A stretch of DNA of 53,084 nt from an uncultured Lachnospiraceae bacterium. GTDB lineage: Bacteria; Bacillota; Clostridia; Lachnospirales; Lachnospiraceae. The translations under genes were made by a program, and so were the position numbers. Of the stretch, positions 17,236 through 26,140 are shown piece by piece (position 1 is the stretch's first letter; every line of letters starts with the position of its first letter). Location of the stretch: NCBI GenBank assembly GCA_947589095.1, contig CANQBX010000021.1, positions 1 to 53,084 of the forward strand. The letters run 5' to 3'. Below the pieces are notes generated by a model that was not told the DNA's origin, searched no databases, and saw nothing but the letters and a program-made list of their open reading frames with translations.

Positions 17236-17834
17236 AATACGGATTCTATGTGATCACCCATCCCCTGGACGGTTTCTGGGGCATCCGCAGGGAGAATAAG
17301 GGGAGCCTGGCGGCGGCGTTTACATTTGTGGCCCTGACGATCCTGACGCTGACGATCGAGAAGCAGAACACCGGTTTCCTGTTCAATATGAACCGGCTGT
17401 CGGAGCTGAACGTGCTGGTGGACATTTTCACGGTGCTTCTGGTCTATGTGCTCTGGTGCGTGGCCAACTGGTGCACCACCTCCCTGATGGAAGGCAAGGG
17501 GCGGATGAAGGACATTCTGATCGCCATCGGATACGCCCTTCTCCCGATCATCCTGATCCGGCTTCCTATGGTGATCATGAGCCATATGATCACGGCGGAT
17601 GAAGGAACCTTCTACTATGTGCTGGGAACCATCAGCTACCTGTGGACGGGGCTTCTGATCTTCACGGGGACCATGACGATTCATCAGTATTCGATCACCA
17701 AGACCATCGTGACCATCGCGATCACCATCGTGGCTATGGGGATACTGATGTTCATCGGCCTGCTGTTCTTCAACGTGATCCAGCAGATGCTGACGTTTGT
17801 GATGACGATTTACCGGGAACTTCGGTTCCGGTAG
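17214..17834 (+). CDS. Yip1-domain-like multi-span membrane protein
   Basis: A 206-residue integral membrane protein with about five hydrophobic segments (about 35-50, 70-90, 100-125, 140-160 and 165-200) and little soluble sequence. The opening YGFYVITHPLDGFWGIRRE followed by the helix bundle resembles the bacterial Yip1/YIF1 superfamily. Its function in bacteria is not established. It starts inside the end of the NHL gene, so translation is probably coupled. It lies 13 bases before the DUF5696 gene. Presumably it forms a membrane subunit with those neighbours. Confidence 0.78.
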   Translation: MLYVETIKYGFYVITHPLDGFWGIRRENKGSLAAAFTFVALTILTLTIEKQNTGFLFNMNRLSELNVLVDIFTVLLVYVLWCVANWCTTSLMEGKGRMKDILIAIGYALLPIILIRLPMVIMSHMITADEGTFYYVLGTISYLWTGLLIFTGTMTIHQYSITKTIVTIAITIVAMGILMFIGLLFFNVIQQMLTFVMTIYRELRFR

Positions 17835-17847
17835 AAAGGGGGCAGAC

Positions 17848-20379
17848 ATGAAGAAGATAAGAAGGACCGGGCTGCTTTGCATGGCCGCCGTACTGCTTCT
17901 CGGCGCTGCGCCCCTGAACGCTTACGCGGCGGACGCGCCGAAGGGCATGGATAAGGTGGCGGAGAATGAATATCTGACCCTTTATCTGAACGATAAGGAC
18001 ACCAGCTTGGCGGTGGTGGACAACGCGACCGGCAAGGTCTGGTACACCAATCCCCAGGACGAGGATACATTTGCTTCCGCTTACTACCAGAGGCTTCTGA
18101 AGAGCCAGCTGCAGATCCTGTACTACAATGAGAATGTGCAGTCCAGCACCATGGACAACTACAACGACAGTATCCAGGACGAACAGTTTACCATCGAAGA
18201 GGCTGAAAACGGCGTGACCATTACCTACACCATCGGCGCCGCGGTGGGAACCATGCTTCTTCCGGACGCGATCTCGGAGGAGCGGTACCAGAACTATTTC
18301 AATCAGATGGGATCCAGCGAACAGAAGAAGGTCAACCGCAATTACGTGTATGTGGATCTGACCAATCCGACGGGCAGCGACGAGATCGCCACCTATCTGG
18401 AGACATATCCCGGCTTTACGACCAACTTCTACGTTCTCCGCGGCGGCGTCCGCGACTACCTGAAGGAGGACCTGGAGGAATACTTCGTGGAGGCCGGCTA
18501 CACGGCCGAGGATCTGGAAGCGGATATGCTGGAAAGCGGGATTGGCGAATCGGAGAATTCCGATCCCTGGTTCATCATTCCGATGACGTATGAGCTGGAC
18601 GGAAGGAACCTGGTGGTGACCGTCGATCCGGCTAAGGTAGAATATAACGAAGCGTTCTATCCGGTGCGGATCGACGTGCTTCCCTACTTCGGGGCGACGG
18701 CCGCGGACGACGGATACCTGTTCGTTCCGGACGGAAGCGGAGCGCTGATCTACACAAACAACGGAAAGACGTCGGTCTCTTCCTACTCGGCCCTGGTCTA
18801 CGGCCAGGACGAGACGAAGCAGGTACTGACGCAGACCAAATCGGAGATCGATCCCAGTCTGACGATCAAGATGCCGGTCTTCGGCGTGAAGTCAGAGGAA
18901 CAGGCGCTGTTCGCCATTATCGAGGACGGCGCGGCGTACGCCAATGTGGCCGCGGATATCTCCGGAAGGACCACATCCTACAACCAGGTGAACGCGGGCT
19001 TCCAGTTCCTCCAGTACGGCCAGGCGTCCTTAAGCGAAATGGTGGGCTCCAACGGCTATCAGCTGTACTCCAGCCCCAAGTTCGCGGGAACCTACCGGCT
19101 GCGCTACTCCTTCCTGACAGGGGAGAAGGCGGACTACTCCGGCATGGCGGACTGCTACCGGCAGTATCTGGAAGGAAACGGCGTGCTGACGAAGAGCGAT
19201 GAGACGGAGGTCCCGTTCTTTGCCGAATACATCGGCGCGATCAATAAGTACAAGACGATCCTGGGCGTGAAATACGACGCGGTAGAGCCGCTGACCACCT
19301 TCGCCCAGGGCGAGGAGATCACGAACCGGCTGAAAGGTCTGGGCATCGACAACCAGAAGGTCGTTTTTGACGGCTGGGCCAACGGCGGCATGCACGGAAC
19401 GGCGGGCCTGAAGCAGAAGGCCGTGTCTTCCCTGAAGAAGGGCGGCGTTTCGGCGGAGCAGTTCCAGACGGATATGGCTTCTCTGGGCGTGGATACCTAC
19501 ATGACCGTGGAAATGCAGTATGTCTACAAGGATAAGATGCTGGACGGCTATTCCACGCTGCAGTACGCGCCGAGTTATTTCGACCATTCGAATATCGAGG
19601 TGAACAGCTACTTCTTCGCGGACAACAGTCTGGATCAGAAGCTGGCGGATCTGATCAGCCCCTACTATGCGGGAAAGACCGCCGACAGCATCTTAAGCGG
19701 CGTCGGCAAATACGGCATCCGCAGGCTGAACCTGGGAAGCGTCAGCAATTACCTCTACTCCGATTTCCTGGAGAGCCGCTATACGGACCGGCAGATGGCG
19801 GTGGGGCTCTACCAGCAGAGCTTTGACAAGATGGCCGGTCAGATGGATTCCATGCTGGGAGACAACGGCAACGATTACGTCTGGAAATACACCGACTATA
19901 TGATCAATGTGCCGCAAAGCTCCAACGGCTACCAGATCCTGGACGAGGATGTGCCGTTCTATGAAATGGTCCTTCACGGATCGATCCCCTACGCGGGAGA
20001 GGCCATCAACCTGGCCGACGATTACCGGACCACGCTGCTGAAGAGCGTGGAATCCGGCGCGGGACTCCATTTCCAGTGGATCTACGGTGATAATTCCCTG
20101 GTAAATGAGACGGACTTCGACTACCTGTACTCGGTGCATTACGGCAACTGGATCGACCAGGCCGCCGCCGATTACAAGCGGGTGGAGGAAGCCCTGGCGG
20201 GGCTGGGAGATCAGAAGATCACGGCGCACAGCCGGGACGGCAATGTGACGAAGACAACCTATGAGAACGGAACAACTGTGTATGTGAATTACAGCAAGGA
20301 TAAGGTTACGGTTGACGGAACCGAGATCGGCGCAAGAGATTTCGCGGTGGTGAAAGCCTCCGCCGGGGAAGGGGAGTGA
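17848..20379 (+). CDS. Secreted DUF5696 protein
   Basis: An 843-residue exported protein with a signal peptide (about 1-28, ending AYA-AD) and no lipobox. The N-terminal half is beta-rich (TLYLNDKDTSLAVVDNATG near residue 45). The middle and C-terminal parts resemble a glycosidase-like barrel with segments such as KVVFDGWANGGMHG (about 508-521) and YMTVEMQYVY. I assign it to DUF5696 from its layout and its regular company with Yip1-like and sugar ABC genes in Firmicutes. Whether it cleaves glycans is unknown. The start at 17848 follows AAAGGGGG. It is separated from the next permease gene by four bases, so it belongs to the same transcript. Confidence 0.8.
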   Translation: MKKIRRTGLLCMAAVLLLGAAPLNAYAADAPKGMDKVAENEYLTLYLNDKDTSLAVVDNATGKVWYTNPQDEDTFASAYYQRLLKSQLQILYYNENVQSSTMDNYNDSIQDEQFTIEEAENGVTITYTIGAAVGTMLLPDAISEERYQNYFNQMGSSEQKKVNRNYVYVDLTNPTGSDEIATYLETYPGFTTNFYVLRGGVRDYLKEDLEEYFVEAGYTAEDLEADMLESGIGESENSDPWFIIPMTYELDGRNLVVTVDPAKVEYNEAFYPVRIDVLPYFGATAADDGYLFVPDGSGALIYTNNGKTSVSSYSALVYGQDETKQVLTQTKSEIDPSLTIKMPVFGVKSEEQALFAIIEDGAAYANVAADISGRTTSYNQVNAGFQFLQYGQASLSEMVGSNGYQLYSSPKFAGTYRLRYSFLTGEKADYSGMADCYRQYLEGNGVLTKSDETEVPFFAEYIGAINKYKTILGVKYDAVEPLTTFAQGEEITNRLKGLGIDNQKVVFDGWANGGMHGTAGLKQKAVSSLKKGGVSAEQFQTDMASLGVDTYMTVEMQYVYKDKMLDGYSTLQYAPSYFDHSNIEVNSYFFADNSLDQKLADLISPYYAGKTADSILSGVGKYGIRRLNLGSVSNYLYSDFLESRYTDRQMAVGLYQQSFDKMAGQMDSMLGDNGNDYVWKYTDYMINVPQSSNGYQILDEDVPFYEMVLHGSIPYAGEAINLADDYRTTLLKSVESGAGLHFQWIYGDNSLVNETDFDYLYSVHYGNWIDQAAADYKRVEEALAGLGDQKITAHSRDGNVTKTTYENGTTVYVNYSKDKVTVDGTEIGARDFAVVKASAGEGE

Positions 20380-20383
20380 GGAG

Positions 20384-21319
20384 ATGAATTATTTCAAGAA
20401 GCGAAACGGCAAATTGAGACTGTCCCTGACCGGCAAAGAAGCGATCGCGGGCGTGCTGTTCATCCTGCCGTTCCTGATCGGATTCTTCGGAATCTTCCTC
20501 CCGCTGATCGTGGAGTCCATCCACTTCAGCTTTACCAACATGGAAGTATCCTCCACCGGCTATGTGTTAAAGCCGGCGGCCAATAACGGCCTGGAGCATT
20601 ACCTGCGGGCTCTGACCATCGATCCGGACTTTAACCTGCAGCTTCTGACCAGCATCGGCCAGATGGCGGCGAAGGTACCGCTGGTGATCATTTTCAGCTT
20701 CTTCGCGGCCACGCTGATCAACCAGAAGTTCCACGGCAGGGCCATCGCCAGGAGCGTGTTCTTCTTCCCGGTGATCCTGACCAGCGGCGTGATCATGGGC
20801 CTGGAGAATTCCGACCTGCTGCTGCAGACCTTAAGCACCACCGGCGAGAGCGCGGACGATATGGCGTCGTTTCTCAATATGGCCCGGTTCCTCAGCGAGT
20901 ACACGAACCTGCCGGCCAGCGTGATCGGCTTTCTGTCCGACGCGGTCAACGGCATCTACGATATCGTGGTGGCCAGCGGCGTGCAGATCCTGATCTTCCT
21001 GGCGGGACTCCAATCCATCAGCCCGTCCCTCTACGAGGCGTCCAGCATCGAGGGCGCGACGGCCTGGGAGAATTTCTGGAAGATCACGTTTCCCATGATC
21101 AGCTCCATGATCCTGGTGAACAGCGTATATACGATCATCGATCAGTTTACCAATGAGACCAACGAGATGATGACCACCATCCGGGATACGATCTTCGTGG
21201 ATATCAAGTACGGATACGGTTCGGCGATGGCGTGGATCTACTTCATCTGCATCGCCGTGATCCTGATCATCGTGGGCGGACTGATTTCAAGGAAGGTGTT
21301 CTATTATGATGAAAGATAA
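20384..21319 (+). CDS. ABC sugar transporter permease of the second importer
   Basis: A 311-residue permease with six membrane segments. The ATPase-docking EAA loop is LYEASSIEGATAWENFWKIT. It is the first member of a second permease pair in the same locus and shows only family-level similarity to the first pair. The start is preceded by GGGGAGTGAGGAG. Its end overlaps the next permease gene by 14 bases. The likely partner binding protein is the lipoprotein gene at 22445. Confidence 0.93.
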   Translation: MNYFKKRNGKLRLSLTGKEAIAGVLFILPFLIGFFGIFLPLIVESIHFSFTNMEVSSTGYVLKPAANNGLEHYLRALTIDPDFNLQLLTSIGQMAAKVPLVIIFSFFAATLINQKFHGRAIARSVFFFPVILTSGVIMGLENSDLLLQTLSTTGESADDMASFLNMARFLSEYTNLPASVIGFLSDAVNGIYDIVVASGVQILIFLAGLQSISPSLYEASSIEGATAWENFWKITFPMISSMILVNSVYTIIDQFTNETNEMMTTIRDTIFVDIKYGYGSAMAWIYFICIAVILIIVGGLISRKVFYYDER

Positions 21320-22313
21320 AGAGAAGAAGACGAAGGCATCCGGAAAGAATACCGATTTTGTGAAGAACAAAAAGAAGATCACGCCCGCCCGCGTCGGCAG
21401 GTTTCTGATCTCCATTGTCCGCGGCGTGATCATCGTCGGGATCTGCTTCGTGATCCTGCAGCCGCTGTTCGCAAAGCTGTGCGTGTCCTTCATGGCGGAG
21501 CGGGACCTGTATGATTCCAGCGTCAAGTATATCGCCAAGCATTTCACGCTGGACAATTACAAGATGGCGATCGAGGGCATGGATTACTGGACGGTGCTGA
21601 TACGGACCACGGTGCTGTCGGTGGGGATCTCGCTTCTGCAGCTGTGCTCCTGCCTGCTGACGGCCTACGGCTTCGCCCGGTTCCGTTTCCCGTTCAAGAA
21701 GCTCCTGTTCGGATGCGTGATCCTGTCGCTGATCGTGCCGCCCCAGGTCATCATGCTGCCGCTGTTTATGAAGTACCGGTTCTTCGATATTTTCGGGATC
21801 TTCCAGGCGACGACGGGAGCCAGCGTGAACCTGATCGACACCTACTGGCCGTTCGTCCTTCAGTCGGCCACCTGCATGGGCATCCGCAACGGCCTGTATA
21901 TCTACATGCTGCGGCAGTTCTTCAAGGGCATGCCCAGGGAGCTGGAGGAAGCGGCGTTCGTGGACGGCAGCGGAAAGCTGCGCACCTTCGTGCAGGTCAT
22001 GCTGCCCAGCGCCGTGCCGATGATGGTCACCGTGTTCCTGTTCGGCTTCGTATGGCAGTGGACGGATACCTTCTACACATCCCTGTATTTAAACAGTACG
22101 AAGGTGATGTCCTCCTCCTTAAGCAATCTGGCGGTCGGCGTTTACTCGCTCTATGAGAATAACGGCGGCTCCATGAACTTCGTAAGCCCCGGCTTTGTTT
22201 CCCTGATGAACAACACGGGCACCATGCTGGCGATCGTACCGCTGATCCTTCTGTATCTGGTCTGCCAGAAGTATTTCGTGGAGGGCATTGAGAGATCCGG
22301 TATCGTCGGATAG
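21306..22313 (+). CDS. ABC sugar transporter permease, partner of the second pair
   Basis: A 335-residue permease with a basic, Lys-rich cytoplasmic N-terminus (about 1-30) and six membrane segments. The EAA loop is ELEEAAFVDGSGKLRTFVQV. Two ATGs (21306 and 21309) are possible starts. With the preceding gene it forms a complete CUT1 channel. Again no ATPase gene is present. A 131-base gap with two GC-rich hairpins separates it from the binding-protein gene. Confidence 0.93.
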   Translation: MMKDKEKKTKASGKNTDFVKNKKKITPARVGRFLISIVRGVIIVGICFVILQPLFAKLCVSFMAERDLYDSSVKYIAKHFTLDNYKMAIEGMDYWTVLIRTTVLSVGISLLQLCSCLLTAYGFARFRFPFKKLLFGCVILSLIVPPQVIMLPLFMKYRFFDIFGIFQATTGASVNLIDTYWPFVLQSATCMGIRNGLYIYMLRQFFKGMPRELEEAAFVDGSGKLRTFVQVMLPSAVPMMVTVFLFGFVWQWTDTFYTSLYLNSTKVMSSSLSNLAVGVYSLYENNGGSMNFVSPGFVSLMNNTGTMLAIVPLILLYLVCQKYFVEGIERSGIVG

Positions 22314-22320
22314 CAGAGAA

Positions 22321-22367
22321 CGGCGCGGCAAACCTGCGGCGCCGGAAAATCCCGCTCGGGCGCGGGA
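22321..22367 (+). promoter_or_regulatory. Two intercistronic hairpins before the second binding-protein gene
   Basis: Two short GC stems follow each other: CGGCGC/GCGCCG (22321-22326 with 22339-22344) and TCCCGC/GCGGGA (22350-22355 with 22362-22367). No U-run follows. Such hairpins between importer genes often stabilise the downstream binding-protein mRNA or attenuate the upstream part. Confidence 0.4.
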
Positions 22368-22444
22368 ATGGATACCAGATGAATGTTAGGCCCTGCGTGT
22401 CAGGACTTTAGCAGAATATATTCCAAGAAAGAGAGGAAAAAACT

Positions 22445-23980
22445 ATGAAAAAAAGCATCGCAATCAAAAAGGCTGCAGCGCTTCTGATGTCCGCGGCCAT
22501 GGTGCTGTCCCTGGCTGCCTGCGGAAGCAGCAACGGCGGGAGTGCAGAGACGACTGCCGCAGCCACTGAGGCGGCCACCACAGCGGCGGCCGAGACAACA
22601 GCGGCCGAGACGGCGGCTGCCGAGACGGAAGCCCCCACTGAGGCGGAGCCGGAATATGATTTCGGCGGAAGAGTTTTAAGGATCGGTTCCTACTACGACA
22701 TGGCGCCCGATCCCAGCGCCAACGCCATCGAGGCGGCTCTGGCCGAGAGGATCAAGTTCGTTGAGGACAATTACAACTGCAAGATCGAGTTCGTGAACCT
22801 GGAAGGCGATTACATGAACGACTATGTGACCAGCGTTCTGGCCGGCGACCCGGTCGTGGATATCGGCTACGCCGTGACCAACCGCGTGCTTCCGTCCCTG
22901 ATCGAGGGCGGCATCGCATACCCGGTCAGCGACCTGGGCGTATTCGATTTTGACGCGTACAAGTGGCGTCAGGACGTCAGCAAGGCCGGCACCTACAAGG
23001 GCAAGACCTATACCTGGTGCTTAAAGGATCCGGAGATCCGCTACGGCATCTTCTGGAACAAGACCCTGTTCGAGCAGTACGGTCTGCCGGATCTGTACGA
23101 ACTGATGGACAGCGGCGAGTGGACCTGGGAGAAGTTCAAAGAGATCGCCATCGCCGGCAACCAGGATCTGGATAACGACGGTACCTATGATATCGTGGGC
23201 TTCAACGCCAGAGAGAATCTGCCCTGGTGCTTCATGTCCTCCAACGGCGTTACGGTCTGCGAGCAGACGGACTCCGGCGTCGAGATCGACCTGAGCGATC
23301 CCGCCGTTGTGGAAGCGCTGACCGCGCTGCAGGATTTCGCGACCACCGTCGATTATGACGACGACATCGACTGGTCCACCGAGAGCTGGGACGACATGAT
23401 CCATTATTTCCGCGACGGCAAGGCCATGATGTGCCTGGAGGAGTTCTGGATCTCCTACAGCTATCTGAACAACGCCGACACGCCGATGCAGGATGACTGG
23501 GGCTGGGTGCCGTTCCCGAAGGGACCGTCCGCGACCGACTGGTCCTGCTACGGCAAGGAGAACGGATGCCGCATCATGCTGAACGGCATCGACAAGCCGG
23601 AAGAGGCTGCCCTGATCTATGACCTGATCACGGATCTGGCCGACACCGACGAAGAGTGGGACGACCTGATGGAAGATAAGCTGGAGAGCTGGTGCGACGA
23701 CGGCGAGACCGTTGAGAACGTATCCTATATCTACAACAACGGCATCACCAACATCAACACCATCAACGGCTTCTCTGACCTGAACGACGCTGTGAACAGC
23801 ATGTTCAACGACATCGCTGCCGGAACCACCACCCCGCAGACTGCCATCGAGACCTATCAGTCTCAGATCGACGCGGCTATCGCGGATCTTGCGAACCACG
23901 ATTACGACGCGGAGATGCAGGAGATGGTCATCACCGAGGAGGAAGAGTCGGAAGGCGAATCCGCTGCAGAGGGAGAATAA
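22445..23980 (+). CDS. ABC solute-binding lipoprotein of the second importer
   Basis: A 511-residue lipid-anchored binding protein. The type II signal peptide ends in SLAAC (Cys at about 27). An unusually long Ala/Thr/Glu-rich spacer (about 33-72, repeated AETTAAE-type units) lifts the binding domain off the membrane. The rest is a family 1 sugar-binding fold, with TYTWCLKDPEIRYGIFWNKT as the family's ligand-cleft region. The C-terminus is strongly acidic (EEEESEGESAAEGE). It lies downstream of the second permease pair and should serve it. GAGAGGAAAA precedes the ATG. It is the last gene before a strong terminator. Confidence 0.92.
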   Translation: MKKSIAIKKAAALLMSAAMVLSLAACGSSNGGSAETTAAATEAATTAAAETTAAETAAAETEAPTEAEPEYDFGGRVLRIGSYYDMAPDPSANAIEAALAERIKFVEDNYNCKIEFVNLEGDYMNDYVTSVLAGDPVVDIGYAVTNRVLPSLIEGGIAYPVSDLGVFDFDAYKWRQDVSKAGTYKGKTYTWCLKDPEIRYGIFWNKTLFEQYGLPDLYELMDSGEWTWEKFKEIAIAGNQDLDNDGTYDIVGFNARENLPWCFMSSNGVTVCEQTDSGVEIDLSDPAVVEALTALQDFATTVDYDDDIDWSTESWDDMIHYFRDGKAMMCLEEFWISYSYLNNADTPMQDDWGWVPFPKGPSATDWSCYGKENGCRIMLNGIDKPEEAALIYDLITDLADTDEEWDDLMEDKLESWCDDGETVENVSYIYNNGITNINTINGFSDLNDAVNSMFNDIAAGTTTPQTAIETYQSQIDAAIADLANHDYDAEMQEMVITEEEESEGESAAEGE

Positions 23981-24034
23981 TTCCGGACGCGCGGGAATGA
24001 AGAAGGCTTCAATCGTTGTGTGAGTTGAGATTCG

Positions 24035-24070
24035 AAGGGGGCCTCAGTTGTGCGCTGGGGCTCCCTTTTT
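24035..24070 (+). terminator. Strong terminator closing the transport locus
   Basis: A 13-bp stem (24035-24047 with 24055-24067; two G-U pairs) has a 7-base loop and ends in a run of five T. It marks the end of the 15-kb locus and separates it from the GH35 gene. Confidence 0.9.
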
Positions 24071-24200
24071 ACAAAAGACAGGATCTGGTCCGCGGCAGCG
24101 GCAGCCGGGACGGCGCCCGGACAGTCTTCGGGCGGCCGGACAGACAGCGGCGCGGGACAGAGAAAATGAAATGGCAGTTCAGAAGGAGAGGAAAACAGGA

Positions 24201-25940
24201 ATGAGATTTGAGGTTAAGGATACATTTTATCTGGACGGGGAGAAATTTCAGATCCTGTCGGGGAGCATCCACTATTTCCGGATCGTGCCGGAGTACTGGC
24301 GTGACCGGCTTATGAAGCTGAAAAGTCTCGGACTGAATACGGTGGAGACCTACATCCCCTGGAACGTGCATGAGCCGAGAAAGGGCGAGTTCGTGTTCGA
24401 CGGTATGGCGGACGTGGCCGGCTTTGTGAGGCTGGCTCAGGAACTCGGTCTGTATGTGATCCTGCGTCCCTCTCCCTATATCTGCGCGGAGTGGGAGTTC
24501 GGCGGCCTGCCCGCCTGGCTTCTTAAGGAAGATATTTCCGTCAGGAGCGCGTCGGAAGCGTTCCTGCGTCATGTGCGGGAGTACTATCAGGTGCTTCTGC
24601 CCATTTTAAAGCCCCTTCAGATCACGGAAGGCGGCAATGTGATCCTGATGCAGGTGGAGAATGAGTACGGCCATTTCGCGGACGATACGGCGTATATGGA
24701 AGCGATGCGCGATCTGCTCTTAGAGGGGGGGATCACGGTCCCGCTGATCACGTCGGACGACCCGCGGGAGGAAAGCCTTAAGGGAGGCCGGGTAAAGGGC
24801 GCGCTGGCTGCGGGCAATTTCGGCTCCCATACGAAGGAACGGTTTGAGATCCTTAAGAAATTTACGGAGGGCGGACCTCTGATGTGCGCGGAATTCTGGG
24901 TGGGCTGGTTTGACCACTGGGGCAACGGCGGCCATATGACCGGCGACCTGGAGCAAAGCGCCATAGATCTGGAAGACATGCTGAAAATGGGGCATGTCAA
25001 TATCTATATGTTTATCGGCGGAACCAATTTCGGCTTTATGAACGGCTCCAATTACTATGACGAGCTGACGCCGGATGTGACATCCTACGATTACGACGCG
25101 GTCCTGACGGAGGCGGGGGATCTTACGCCCAAGTATTACCGCTATCGGGAGATCATCGGCCGGTATGCGCCGTTGCCGGAGGTACAGCTGCCTGCGCCGG
25201 CCGCGAAGAAGGCCTACGGCACGGTGCAGGTGAAGGAGAAAGTGGGGCTGTGGGAGTCCCTGGAGCTTCTGGCAGATCCGCAGGAGAGCATCTGCCCGAA
25301 GAGCATGGAGCGGCTTGGGCAGAATTACGGATACATCCTGTATGCGTCGCCGGTGCGCAACGAGCGGAAGCTGACGAGCATCCGGCTTCTGAAAGCCAAC
25401 GACCGGGCGAATCTGTTCCTGGATGACCGGCGTCTTCTGACTCTTTACGACCGGGAGCTTCTGACGGAGCATGAACTGGACGCGGAAGCAGAAGAAGGCC
25501 AGGTGCTGCGGATCCTGGTGGAAAATATGGGTCGGGTGAATTTCGGACCCCGTATGAATGAGCAGCGGAAGGGGATCGACGGATGCGTGCAGATCAACGG
25601 CCATATCCATACCTGCTGGAAGCAGTACCCTCTGCCGCTTGATAACCTTGAAAAGCTTGATTTCGAAAGAGGTTACACGGAAGGAGAGCCGGCGTTCTAC
25701 CGGTTTGAGTTCGCGGCGGAGGAAGTGGGCGATACCTTCCTGGAGCTGGACGGCTGGGGCAAGGGCTGCGTCTTTATCAATGGTTTCAACATCGGGCGGT
25801 TCTGGGAGATCGGTCCCCAGAAACGGCTCTATGTACCGGCGCCGATTCTGCGGGAAGGCGCAAATGAAGTGATCGTGTTCGAGACGGAAGGAAAGGCGTC
25901 CGGTGAGATCGTGTTCGCGGACGGGCCGGATCTCGGCTGA
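24201..25940 (+). CDS. GH35 beta-galactosidase
   Basis: A cytoplasmic (no signal peptide) family 35 beta-galactosidase of 579 residues that releases terminal galactose from imported oligosaccharides. The catalytic barrel covers about residues 1-320, with acid/base Glu155 in QVENEYG and nucleophile Glu231 in CAEFWVGWFDHWG. The family motifs FSGSIHYFR-like (LSGSIHYFR) and ETYIPWNVHEP are intact. C-terminal beta-sandwich domains follow (about 350-579). AAGGAG lies 12 bases before the ATG at 24201; an ATG ten codons upstream (24171) has no better signal. It stands just after the transport locus and fits degradation of galactan-derived products. Confidence 0.93.
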   Translation: MRFEVKDTFYLDGEKFQILSGSIHYFRIVPEYWRDRLMKLKSLGLNTVETYIPWNVHEPRKGEFVFDGMADVAGFVRLAQELGLYVILRPSPYICAEWEFGGLPAWLLKEDISVRSASEAFLRHVREYYQVLLPILKPLQITEGGNVILMQVENEYGHFADDTAYMEAMRDLLLEGGITVPLITSDDPREESLKGGRVKGALAAGNFGSHTKERFEILKKFTEGGPLMCAEFWVGWFDHWGNGGHMTGDLEQSAIDLEDMLKMGHVNIYMFIGGTNFGFMNGSNYYDELTPDVTSYDYDAVLTEAGDLTPKYYRYREIIGRYAPLPEVQLPAPAAKKAYGTVQVKEKVGLWESLELLADPQESICPKSMERLGQNYGYILYASPVRNERKLTSIRLLKANDRANLFLDDRRLLTLYDRELLTEHELDAEAEEGQVLRILVENMGRVNFGPRMNEQRKGIDGCVQINGHIHTCWKQYPLPLDNLEKLDFERGYTEGEPAFYRFEFAAEEVGDTFLELDGWGKGCVFINGFNIGRFWEIGPQKRLYVPAPILREGANEVIVFETEGKASGEIVFADGPDLG

Positions 25941-25969
25941 GGCGGAAACAGAAGAGCGTAGAGATGCAG

Positions 25970-25992
25970 GAAGGGCGTCACAGACGCTCTTC
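25970..25992. repeat. Dispersed GC-rich palindromic repeat, copy B
   Basis: GAAGGGCGT and ACGCTCTTC form a 9-bp stem (one G-U) around CACAG, 30 bases after the GH35 stop. A wider 10-bp repeat AGAAGAGCGT/ACGCTCTTCT (25950-25959 with 25984-25993) can pair alternatively. No U-run follows, but the structure may still act as a terminator or mRNA end. Confidence 0.5.
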
Positions 25993-26047
25993 TCGCATGA
26001 AAACAGGGGCGTGTCCGGCAGGCCGCGCTCCTTCTGCATGAAAAGGA

Positions 26048-26076
26048 TTGATTTCCCCGCTTCTTCATGTTAGAAT
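26048..26076 (+). promoter_or_regulatory. Promoter of the kinase and binding-protein operon
   Basis: TTGATT at 26048-26053 and TAGAAT at 26071-26076 have a 17-base spacer. A TG one base before the -10 box (TGTTAGAAT) adds an extended -10. Confidence 0.65.
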
Positions 26077-26140
26077 AGCTTAAGATAAGGAATCATGAGC
26101 CAGAAGATCATTGCGAGAATTAAGGAGCTTGGGGACTCTG

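Noticed and set aside
24011-24024. CAATCGTTG near the end of the transport locus as a third LacI-type operator
   Set aside because: Only the central AATCGTT resembles such sites, the outer TG/CA positions are missing, and it lies just before a terminator.
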